Origin: Alteromonadaceae bacterium M269 | Lineage (GTDB): Bacteria; Pseudomonadota; Gammaproteobacteria; Enterobacterales; Alteromonadaceae | DNA: 64,000 nt | Direction of reading: 5' to 3' | NCBI GenBank assembly: GCA_004353515.1 | Contig: SMNZ01000005.1 | Location: 434,001-498,000, forward strand | In this document: positions 43,845-51,436 of the stretch, piece by piece | Layout of the letters: each line of letters opens with the position of its first letter | Numbering within the stretch: the stretch's first letter is position 1 | Notes under the pieces: model-generated | Seen by the model: the letters and a program-made list of their open reading frames with translations, nothing else | Told to the model about the DNA's origin: nothing | Database searches by the model: none | Translations under genes and position numbers: made by a program

Positions 43845-44987
43845 CTAAAAACACACTTGCTTTATTAAATGCTGTAATAGTTTGGTCGTTGGGTCGACAT
43901 AGCTCAAATCAATATATTCATTGGGTTGGTGTGCTTGCTCTATGCTGCCAGGTCCTAATACCAAAGTGTCGCAACCTAAGGCATTAATGAAGGGTGCTTC
44001 CGTACTGTAATTAGCTGATGTAGCACTAAATCCAGTAATCTCTTCTGCTAACTCAATGATTTGCGTTTCGTTCCGGCAAGCAAAAGAGGGGGCAGTAGGG
44101 TACATAAGCGATCGCGTTATTCTGTCTGGGAACTGTTTCTGTATTGGTGCGAGTGCACTATCAATCCGTTTTATTGCTTCGTCGTCACTTAAAGTCGGCA
44201 CAGGTCGAATATCAAAATTAAGCCTGCAGTGCCCACAGATACGGTTTTCTCCGTCTCCACCATGAATGTGTCCAAGATTTAGTGTGGTCTCAGGTACACT
44301 GAAATCAGTATCACGATGAGCTTCAGATAGGGTTGTTTTTAAATCAATAAGTGCACCCATGGCTTGATGCATGATTTCCATTGCATTGACACCTTTTGCG
44401 GGATCACTGGAGTGACCGGCTTTACCTTCAATATCAATACTATGTGCCATATGTCCTTTGTGTTTATAGATAGGTTTGAGTTCCGTGGGCTCTCCTATAA
44501 TGGCGACATCCGGCTTTATCAGTTGCTGCTCGACGAAAAAGCGAGCGCCTGCCATGGAGGTTTCCTCGTCAGCTGTTGCTAATACATAGAGCGGCTTTTT
44601 GAGTGTGTTGAGTGGGATATCGTGCAAGGCATGCAGGATAAAGGCAAAGAAACCCTTCATATCACAGGTTCCTAAACCATAGATTTTGCCCTCTTTTTCC
44701 GTGGCTTGGAACGGATCAAACTGCCATTTACCCTCATCATAGGGGACTGTATCCGAGTGACCTGATAGTAATAATCCACCCTCTCCGCTACCCACTCTAG
44801 CTAGCATGTTGAATTTGCCTCTAGTGTTAGGCACTTTTTGAATACTTATGTTAAAGCCAAAATCGCCAAATACATTCGATAACCAATGAATAAGCCTTTC
44901 GTTAGAGTGATCCATTTTTTCATCAAATGCACTTATAGATGGGGTTTCTATCAGAGTTTTGTAGCTTTCTAGGAAAGTGAGGTTCAT
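43845..44987 (-). CDS. argE: acetylornithine deacetylase
   Basis: A 380-residue M20-family zinc hydrolase that releases ornithine from N-acetylornithine, the linear arginine route. Metal-site motifs include LLSGHSDTVPYDEGKW, GTCDMKG, ATADEETSMAGA and AIIGEPTELKP. AAAGGAA precedes the ATG. It is divergent from argC with 250 bases between the starts, the order seen in several marine gammaproteobacteria. Confidence 0.95.
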   Translation of the reverse strand: MNLTFLESYKTLIETPSISAFDEKMDHSNERLIHWLSNVFGDFGFNISIQKVPNTRGKFNMLARVGSGEGGLLLSGHSDTVPYDEGKWQFDPFQATEKEGKIYGLGTCDMKGFFAFILHALHDIPLNTLKKPLYVLATADEETSMAGARFFVEQQLIKPDVAIIGEPTELKPIYKHKGHMAHSIDIEGKAGHSSDPAKGVNAMEIMHQAMGALIDLKTTLSEAHRDTDFSVPETTLNLGHIHGGDGENRICGHCRLNFDIRPVPTLSDDEAIKRIDSALAPIQKQFPDRITRSLMYPTAPSFACRNETQIIELAEEITGFSATSANYSTEAPFINALGCDTLVLGPGSIEQAHQPNEYIDLSYVDPTTKLLQHLIKQVCF

Positions 44988-45010
44988 AAGTTAATTCCTT
45001 TAAAATAAAA

Positions 45011-45040
45011 ATGCAAAAATATTGCATAAATAATTATTTT
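45011..45040. promoter_or_regulatory. ARG-box-like palindromes between argE and argC
   Basis: ATGCAAAAATATTGCAT (45011-45027) is a perfect palindrome with a five-base AT centre, followed at once by TAAATAATTATTTT (45027-45040). Two adjacent AT-rich imperfect palindromes of about 18 bp are how ArgR boxes are arranged (consensus TGAAT-N4-ATTCA), though both copies depart from the consensus. They lie 24-53 bases before the argE ATG. Confidence 0.45.
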
Positions 45041-45113
45041 GGTGCATTATCTATGAAATTGTTGAATTCCGCTAGTGTTGAGTAGCAATTATCAACCGCG
45101 ATGTTAGAGCCAG

Positions 45114-45182
45114 ATGACAAACATACATACTGATTTCATGAGTACCGCACCAGTACCTTTGCGACGACGAACTCTCCATTAG
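45114..45182 (+). CDS. putative arginine leader peptide (22 aa) of the argC operon
   Basis: A short frame from ATG 45114 (AGAG at 45106-45109, four bases upstream) or ATG 45138 to TAG 45180-45182. The peptide ends MSTAPVPLRRRTLH, with three consecutive CGA arginine codons at 45162-45170. These codons lie inside the 5' arm of the intrinsic terminator at 45161-45197, and the stop codon touches its 3' arm. The codon cluster, position and lack of any other use for a terminator here point to attenuation control. The ribosome site is only moderate. Confidence 0.65.
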   Translation: MTNIHTDFMSTAPVPLRRRTLH

Positions 45183-45197
45183 TCGTCGCTTTTTTTT
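45161..45197 (+). terminator. intrinsic terminator in the argC leader (attenuator)
   Basis: GCGACGAC (45161-45168) pairs perfectly with GTCGTCGC (45182-45189) over a 13-base loop, followed by eight T. No plus-strand gene ends here; it stands 40 bases before argC. A stalled ribosome on the Arg codons would cover the 5' arm and let transcription continue. Confidence 0.85.
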
Positions 45198-45237
45198 CGT
45201 ATTTTCTAAAACCTTATTGTATTCGAGTTAATTCATT

Positions 45238-46263
45238 ATGATTTCGTGCTGTGTTATTGGAGCAAGCGGTTATACCGGAGCTGAGCTCGCTTTTTTATTA
45301 TCTTCACATTCAGAGTTTTCTGTTGATGCACTTTTTGTCTCTGAGAATAGCCAAGACAAAGGCAAAGTGTTGTCTGAATTGCACGGGCGAATGGCAGGTG
45401 TCGGTCAACTCGACGAGCTTGTTTTAAAACCCCTAACAGTGACTGAGCTAGAAGCCGCAGGGCATCAATATGATGCCATTTTCTTAGCAACGCCTCATGA
45501 AGCAAGTCACGATTGGATGCCACAGTTGACGGCTGGCAAGGCTGTTGTGCTCGATCTCTCTGGCGCTTTCCGGATTAAAGATAAGTCGGTATTTTCCAAA
45601 TTCTATGGTTTTGAACATCAGCATGGTGAGTTGTTGGAAAATGCTGTTTATGGTTTGGCTGATTGGTTTGCTGAAGACATCGCGACAGCAGACATCATTG
45701 CTGTACCTGGTTGTTATCCAACGGCGTCATTGTCTGCACTAAAACCATTGGAAATGCATGCTTTACTTGATGAAAACCAATGGCCGGTGATAAACGCAAC
45801 ATCAGGTGTTAGTGGTGCCGGTCGTAAGTCGGCACTTACTAATAGCTATTGTGAAGTGAGCTTGCAGGCATACGGTGTACTTGGGCACCGCCATCAACCC
45901 GAGATTAGTGATTATCTGACACGCCCTGTTATTTTTACGCCACACCTAGGTAATTTCAAACGAGGTATTCTGGCAACCGTTACCGCTAAGTTAAAAGAGG
46001 GTGTTGATGAACAACAAGTTAATCACGCCTATGTCAGTGCATATCAAGGCAATCCAATTATCCGGTTAAAGCAAAGTTGGCCCAAACTTGACGACGTTGT
46101 TGGTACGCCATATTGCGATATTTGTTGGAAAGTCGATGAGCAGTCAGGTCACCTTGTTGTAACAAGTGCCATAGATAATTTACTCAAAGGTGCAGCGTCT
46201 CAGGCTGTGCAATGTGCCAATTTACGCTTTGGGTTCGAAAGCCATCAAGGGCTGGTGGGCTAG
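45238..46263 (+). CDS. argC: N-acetyl-gamma-glutamyl-phosphate reductase
   Basis: A 341-residue NADPH enzyme, third step of arginine synthesis. The nucleotide motif GASGYTGAEL is at the N-terminus and the catalytic Cys lies in AVPGCYPTASL. The start codon follows the attenuator by 40 bases; no strong ribosome site is visible, which is notable for an operon-leading gene. It is the first gene of argC-B-F-G-H(A). Confidence 0.95.
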   Translation: MISCCVIGASGYTGAELAFLLSSHSEFSVDALFVSENSQDKGKVLSELHGRMAGVGQLDELVLKPLTVTELEAAGHQYDAIFLATPHEASHDWMPQLTAGKAVVLDLSGAFRIKDKSVFSKFYGFEHQHGELLENAVYGLADWFAEDIATADIIAVPGCYPTASLSALKPLEMHALLDENQWPVINATSGVSGAGRKSALTNSYCEVSLQAYGVLGHRHQPEISDYLTRPVIFTPHLGNFKRGILATVTAKLKEGVDEQQVNHAYVSAYQGNPIIRLKQSWPKLDDVVGTPYCDICWKVDEQSGHLVVTSAIDNLLKGAASQAVQCANLRFGFESHQGLVG

Positions 46264-46267
46264 TATC

Positions 46268-47074
46268 GTGAAAAAGACCTTTGTGATTAAAGTGGGTGGT
46301 GCATTTATGCAGTCACCCGATGCGGCTGTTGAGCTTCTGAGCGTGCTAAAGCAACTACAGGAAAAACATCAGTTCGTGGTGGTTCATGGCGGTGGGCCTA
46401 TGGTTGAAGACCTGACCCGTGCGCTGGGTTTCACGACAGAGAAATTAGGTGGCCTGAGAGTCACGCCAGAAAGTCAACTTCCTTTCATTGTTGGTGCGCT
46501 TGCAGGGACTGCGAACAAACAACTTTGTGGCCTGGCGATAAAAGCGGGGCTGACGCCTGTTGGTCTCAGTTTAGCTGACGGCGGTATCGCGCAATGCTAC
46601 ACCATAAAACCTGAACTTGGCGCTGTTGGCGAAGCATCAGCAGGTGACGTAAAGCTGCTTTCGAGTTTATTAGAGCAAACATTTTTGCCTGTTATCAGCT
46701 CCATCGGCGCTGATGAAACCGGGAACCTACTAAACATCAACGCTGACCAAGCTGCAATTATTGTCAGTCAGCTTTTGTCTGCGGAATTGATTCTATTATC
46801 CGATGTTGCAGGCGTTCTCGACGACAAAAAACAGCTTGTCGAGCAGTTGGACAGCAGCGGCATTGATGAACTTATCGCTCAGAACGTAATACGCGATGGT
46901 ATGGCTGTGAAAGTCAAAGCTGCGCTAGATACGGCGAACAGCATCGAAAAACCTGTCTACATTGCTAGCTGGAAGCAACCTCAAAGCTTATTAGCGTTGG
47001 CGAATGGACAAACTATTGGGACTCAAGTCCTTCCTTCTACTTACTCTCAATCTTTGAAGCAGGAGTCCTTATGA
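46268..47074 (+). CDS. argB: acetylglutamate kinase
   Basis: A 268-residue amino-acid kinase that phosphorylates N-acetylglutamate. Motifs: FVIKVGGAFM, VVVHGGGPMVEDL and the NINADQAAIIVSQLL region. The frame is open from 46190 inside argC, but the family N-terminus begins at a GTG at 46268, five bases after the argC stop, with GGTGGG upstream. The stop overlaps the argF start. Confidence 0.94.
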   Translation: MKKTFVIKVGGAFMQSPDAAVELLSVLKQLQEKHQFVVVHGGGPMVEDLTRALGFTTEKLGGLRVTPESQLPFIVGALAGTANKQLCGLAIKAGLTPVGLSLADGGIAQCYTIKPELGAVGEASAGDVKLLSSLLEQTFLPVISSIGADETGNLLNINADQAAIIVSQLLSAELILLSDVAGVLDDKKQLVEQLDSSGIDELIAQNVIRDGMAVKVKAALDTANSIEKPVYIASWKQPQSLLALANGQTIGTQVLPSTYSQSLKQESL

Positions 47075-47979
47075 AAAAGGATTTATTAACCTTTAAAAAT
47101 ATGGATGGCGAGCTAATTAATCACTTGCTCGTTTTGGCATCCAATATCAAACAATCTCCCAGCGAATATGCACATAAGCTGAAAGGAAAGTCGGTAGTCG
47201 CACTGTTTGAGAAACCGTCACTACGAACCCGCGTGAGTTTTGATATAGGCATCAATAAACTCGGTGGGCACCTTGTTTATCTCGATAGCCAATCGAATAA
47301 CCTCGCTGGAAGAGAGTCCATTGGTGATATGGGCGCAAATTTCTCTTGTTGGGCTGATGCGATTGTTGCACGTGTATTTAAGCATGAAACATTGGAGCAA
47401 CTGTCGGCTGCTTCCTCTGTCCCTGTTATCAACGCGCTATGTGATCAATATCATCCATGCCAAGGCTTGGCGGACTATTTAACCTTGGCAGAAAACTTCG
47501 ACGACTTGAGTAAGGTCACGTTAGCTTACGTTGGTGATGGAAATAACGTTACACACTCATTGTTGATTATTGGCGCAATCTTAGGTTGCAACGTCACTGT
47601 TGTGACGCCGGTAGGGCATGAAGTGTCAGATGACATCTTGTCTTACGCCAAACAAGAAGCCGAAAAGTCAGGCGCGAAAATACATGCAACTAACGATATT
47701 CAAGAAGCCGAAGGTGCAGATGTCATATACACCGACACCTGGCTTTCCATGGGCGATGACACACCTTTAAGCGATATCAAAGACAAATTCGCAGCGTATC
47801 AGGTGAATCAAGCCTTGTTAGATGCGACAGGGGCTAAATATGTGATGCATTGTCAGCCAGCACATAGAGACTTAGAAATTACGAGTGAAGTAATAGACGG
47901 CGACCAGTCACTGCTACTTCAACAAGCAGAAAATAGAATGCATGCACAGAATGCAATTTTGGTTAATTTACTAGCATAG
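47071..47979 (+). CDS. argF: ornithine carbamoyltransferase
   Basis: A 302-residue transcarbamylase making citrulline. The carbamoyl-phosphate site reads FEKPSLRTRVSF, with Leu where many family members have Thr (STRTR); the same variant occurs in related marine gammaproteobacterial ArgF. Other motifs are CDQYHPCQGLADYLT (HPxQ), YVGDGNNVTHSL and the C-terminal MHCQPAHR in place of the usual HCLP. Ornithine rather than acetylornithine as substrate is supported by argE in the cluster. ATG overlaps the argB stop (ATGA). Confidence 0.93.
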   Translation: MKKDLLTFKNMDGELINHLLVLASNIKQSPSEYAHKLKGKSVVALFEKPSLRTRVSFDIGINKLGGHLVYLDSQSNNLAGRESIGDMGANFSCWADAIVARVFKHETLEQLSAASSVPVINALCDQYHPCQGLADYLTLAENFDDLSKVTLAYVGDGNNVTHSLLIIGAILGCNVTVVTPVGHEVSDDILSYAKQEAEKSGAKIHATNDIQEAEGADVIYTDTWLSMGDDTPLSDIKDKFAAYQVNQALLDATGAKYVMHCQPAHRDLEITSEVIDGDQSLLLQQAENRMHAQNAILVNLLA

Positions 47980-47990
47980 GGTTAATTTAG

Positions 47991-49211
47991 GTGAAAAAAG
48001 ATCAGATCAAAAAAGTTGTTTTAGCGTATTCGGGCGGCTTAGATACTTCAGCAATTATTCCTTGGCTAAAAGAAAATTATCACTGTGAAGTTGTCGCTTT
48101 TGCTGCTGACGTTGGGCAGGGCGATGAAGAGTTGGAAGGTTTGCATGAAAAGGCAATAAAGTCTGGTGCGAGTGAATGTTATATTGTTGATTTAAAAGAA
48201 GAGTTCGTTTCAGACTATATTTTCCCAACGATCACCACAGGGGCGGTTTATGAAGGCCAGTACTTACTGGGTACTTCTATGGCTCGTCCTATTATTGCTA
48301 AAGCGCAAGTCGAGGTTGCACGTAAAGTTGGTGCAGATGCGCTTTGCCATGGATGCACGGGTAAAGGTAATGACCAAGTGCGTTTCGAAGGTGCATTTTC
48401 TGCATTAGCACCTGACCTAACGGTGATTGCGCCTTGGCGTGAGTGGGATATGGTTTCTCGTGAAGATTTGCTTAACTACCTGGCAGAGAGAAATATAGAA
48501 ACAACGGCTTCTGCCACTAAGATATATAGCCGAGACGCTAACGCGTGGCACATTTCTCACGAAGGTGGCGAGCTTGAAGATCCTTGGTGTGAACCGACTA
48601 AACAAGTCTGGACTATGACGGTCGATCCTGAGGATGCGCCTAACGAAGCTGAGCGCGTTACCTTGAGCTTTGAAAAAGGGCGATTAGTCAAAGTCAATGA
48701 TGTGGGTATGAGTCCGTACGAATCACTTGTAGAACTGAATAAAATTGCTTCTGCTCATGGCGTAGGTCGAATTGATATCGTTGAAAACCGTTTAGTGGGT
48801 ATGAAGTCTCGCGGATGTTATGAAACTCCGGGAGGCACTGTGATTATGGCAGCGTATAAAGCGCTTGAATCCTTAGTGCTTGATAAGAATGCGCTTAAAT
48901 ATCGTGAGCAGATTGCGTTAGAGTTTTCGCACGTTATGTACGATGGCCGCTGGTTCACTCCGCTGAATGATGCGTTGTTGGCTGGTGCTGCGAGTTTAGC
49001 TGAGCCACTAACAGGTGATATTGTGGTTAAGCTGTATAAAGGTCAAGCAACTGTGGTTCAGCGCCGCTCGCCTAGCTCTTTGTATTCAGAAGATTTCGCG
49101 ACTTTTGGTGCTGATGACGTGTATGACCAAAGTCATGCAGAAGGTTTTATCCGTTTATACAGCTTATCAAGCCGCATTAAAGCGATGAAAAACGCTGACG
49201 AAGCAAAATAA
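47991..49211 (+). CDS. argG: argininosuccinate synthase
   Basis: A 406-residue ATP-dependent ligase joining citrulline and aspartate. The PP-loop motif [12 protein letters not shown] is at residues 11-22, and the family stretches [15 protein letters not shown] and [12 protein letters not shown]-like ([13 protein letters not shown]) are present. The start is GTG at 47991, with a distant AGGG. It is complete and collinear with the operon. Confidence 0.95.
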   Translation: MKKDQIKKVVLAYSGGLDTSAIIPWLKENYHCEVVAFAADVGQGDEELEGLHEKAIKSGASECYIVDLKEEFVSDYIFPTITTGAVYEGQYLLGTSMARPIIAKAQVEVARKVGADALCHGCTGKGNDQVRFEGAFSALAPDLTVIAPWREWDMVSREDLLNYLAERNIETTASATKIYSRDANAWHISHEGGELEDPWCEPTKQVWTMTVDPEDAPNEAERVTLSFEKGRLVKVNDVGMSPYESLVELNKIASAHGVGRIDIVENRLVGMKSRGCYETPGGTVIMAAYKALESLVLDKNALKYREQIALEFSHVMYDGRWFTPLNDALLAGAASLAEPLTGDIVVKLYKGQATVVQRRSPSSLYSEDFATFGADDVYDQSHAEGFIRLYSLSSRIKAMKNADEAK

Positions 49212-49221
49212 GGAAACAAAG

Positions 49222-51198
49222 ATGGCACTATGGGGCGGACGCTTTAAGCAACAAGCTAGCGAACAATTTAAAGCTTTTAACGATTCTTTGCCGGTTGATT
49301 TTCGTTTAGCAGAGCAGGATATCTTCGGGTCTATCAGTTGGTCTAGAGCGCTGCAGCAAGTCAATGTATTGACTGAGCAAGAGCAAAAGGATTTGGAGAC
49401 AGCGCTTATCGACTTAAACGAAAAAGTCGCTGAGAACCCCAAAGTCATCTTAGAATCTGATGCTGAAGACATACATAGTTGGGTGGAATCTGAGCTTATT
49501 GATCGTGTCGGAGATTTAGGGAAAAAGCTCCATACTGGTCGTAGTCGTAATGACCAAGTTGCTACCGATTTAAAACTGTGGTGTAAAGAAAAAGGAGGCG
49601 AAATCCTTTTCGCACTGGTCAGTTTCCAACAAGCCTTGATGGATCTAGCCGACAGAGAAAAGTCGACTGTGCTTCCAGGTTATACGCATTTACAGCGCGC
49701 TCAGCCGGTGACTTTCGGCCATTGGTGTCTTGCTTATGTAGAAATGTTTAATCGGGACATTGGTCGTTTGAATGATGCGCTTTATCGAGCTGATACTTCT
49801 CCATTAGGCTCTGGTGCGCTCGCAGGGACAGCTTATCCGATAGACCGCAACGCTTTGGCTTCTGATCTTGGTTTTAGAGCTCCAACTATTAATAGTCTGG
49901 ATGCAGTATCTGATCGTGATCATGTTATGGAATTACTTGCAGCAGCAAGCATTAGTTCGGTTCACTTATCTCGCTTTGCAGAAGATTTGATTTTTTATAA
50001 TTCTGGAGAAGCAGGATTTATTGAATTGAGTGACTTGGTGACGTCTGGTTCTTCACTGATGCCTCAGAAGAAGAACCCTGATGCACTTGAGCTTATCCGG
50101 GGTAAAGCAGGTCGAATCAACGGCTCTCTAATGAGTATGTTGATGACGATGAAGGGCTTACCTTTAGCGTATAACAAGGATATGCAAGAAGACAAAGAAG
50201 GCCTCTTTGATGCAATGGACACATGGCATCAATGCTTGGATATGGCTGTGCTGGTGGCCGAGGGCATTAAGGTGAATAGCGGTGCTACCTTAGCCGCTGC
50301 TCAACAGGGCTATGCTAATGCTACTGAGCTCGCAGATTACTTAGTTGGCAAGGATATTCCTTTTAGGGAAGCACACCATATTGTTGGTGAAGTGGTTCTA
50401 AACGCGATTGAAAAAGGTAAGCCGTTAGAAGACTTCACTCTCGCCGAGTTACAGACGTTCAGCGATAAGATCGAAAAGGATGTTTATCAGCATCTGTCTA
50501 TCGAATCTATTCTGAATAAACGGCAAGTGCTTGGTGGTACCTCTAGAGAGCAGGTTGAACAAACGCTTGAAAATATTAAGTCTGGCAAAGAGGCGCTATT
50601 CAACAGTCAGGTTATTGGTAGTCCAGGCGCGCAACAAACGCAGTCGACTTTGAAGTTGGTCCAACAACGCTTGAATGCACAAAAAGCAGAAGCTTTATCT
50701 GTTCGCCGTGCAAAAATGACCGATGTTGATGATATCCAACGTATTATCAATTATTGGACTGAACAGGGTGAAACCTTACCAAGAAGCCGTGACAACATAG
50801 TGCATGATATTCAGAACTTTGTGGTTGCTGAAACTGAAAACCGAGTTGTAGGTTGTGCTTGTTTATATATCTATCAAACAGGTTTAGCGGAAGTCAGGTC
50901 TGTCGGAATCGATGTTGAAGCGCAAGGTGCTGGTCAAGGTAAAGCGATGATCCAATATCTCTTGGAGCAAGCGCGACAAATCGAACTGAAACGCGTTGTT
51001 GTTTTAACACGGGTTCCTGATTTCTTTGCTAAATTAGGCTTTAAGAAAACAGCCATGGACAGCTTACCTGAAAAGGTCATCAAGGATTGCGACATCTGTC
51101 CTAAGAAAGACGCTTGCGACGAAGTCGCCATGCAATACAAAGTGAAACTTGATACGCACTTTAAAGGTCAAGTGATTATAGAGTCGGAAGCCCAATAG
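49222..51198 (+). CDS. argH(A): ArgH(A): argininosuccinate lyase fused to a GNAT N-acetylglutamate synthase
   Basis: A 658-residue fusion. Residues 1-460 are argininosuccinate lyase with [13 protein letters not shown] and the signature [12 protein letters not shown]. Residues about 490-640 are a GNAT acetyltransferase ([61 protein letters not shown]) ending in a Cys-rich segment ([10 protein letters not shown]). Such ArgH(A) fusions are known in marine gammaproteobacteria, where the added domain acetylates glutamate, the first step of the pathway. It therefore supplies both the first and last steps. AAGGAA precedes the ATG. Confidence 0.93.
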   Translation: MALWGGRFKQQASEQFKAFNDSLPVDFRLAEQDIFGSISWSRALQQVNVLTEQEQKDLETALIDLNEKVAENPKVILESDAEDIHSWVESELIDRVGDLGKKLHTGRSRNDQVATDLKLWCKEKGGEILFALVSFQQALMDLADREKSTVLPGYTHLQRAQPVTFGHWCLAYVEMFNRDIGRLNDALYRADTSPLGSGALAGTAYPIDRNALASDLGFRAPTINSLDAVSDRDHVMELLAAASISSVHLSRFAEDLIFYNSGEAGFIELSDLVTSGSSLMPQKKNPDALELIRGKAGRINGSLMSMLMTMKGLPLAYNKDMQEDKEGLFDAMDTWHQCLDMAVLVAEGIKVNSGATLAAAQQGYANATELADYLVGKDIPFREAHHIVGEVVLNAIEKGKPLEDFTLAELQTFSDKIEKDVYQHLSIESILNKRQVLGGTSREQVEQTLENIKSGKEALFNSQVIGSPGAQQTQSTLKLVQQRLNAQKAEALSVRRAKMTDVDDIQRIINYWTEQGETLPRSRDNIVHDIQNFVVAETENRVVGCACLYIYQTGLAEVRSVGIDVEAQGAGQGKAMIQYLLEQARQIELKRVVVLTRVPDFFAKLGFKKTAMDSLPEKVIKDCDICPKKDACDEVAMQYKVKLDTHFKGQVIIESEAQ

Positions 51199-51204
51199 GG
51201 CTTC
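51187..51204 (+). terminator. weak hairpin at the end of argH(A)
   Basis: GAAGCCC (51187-51193) pairs with GGGCTTC (51198-51204) over AATA, spanning the argH(A) stop codon. No T tract follows, so termination there would be weak or factor-dependent. Confidence 0.35.
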
Positions 51205-51436
51205 TGAACTCTTCAGTTGGTGGTAGATAGTACTTCTCTTCGACTAGCTCACTAGCCATTTAACCCATCTTATGTTCATTTTCTTACATTTAATCCAAGT
51301 CAAATATCACAAACCCTCTTGATGCAAGTAGAGCATTCAGGCAAGTTAGAGGGTTAGTAGCATCAAAGTGGTTAATATTTTTTACTGACAGCCACTAAAA
51401 ACAAAAAAAGCACGGGTTAATTAGGAAAGAACAACA

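Noticed and set aside
47071-47979. ArgF as acetylornithine or succinylornithine carbamoyltransferase because of SLRTR and HCQP
   Set aside because: argE is in the cluster, so free ornithine is made, and the variant motifs are shared by marine gammaproteobacterial ornithine enzymes.
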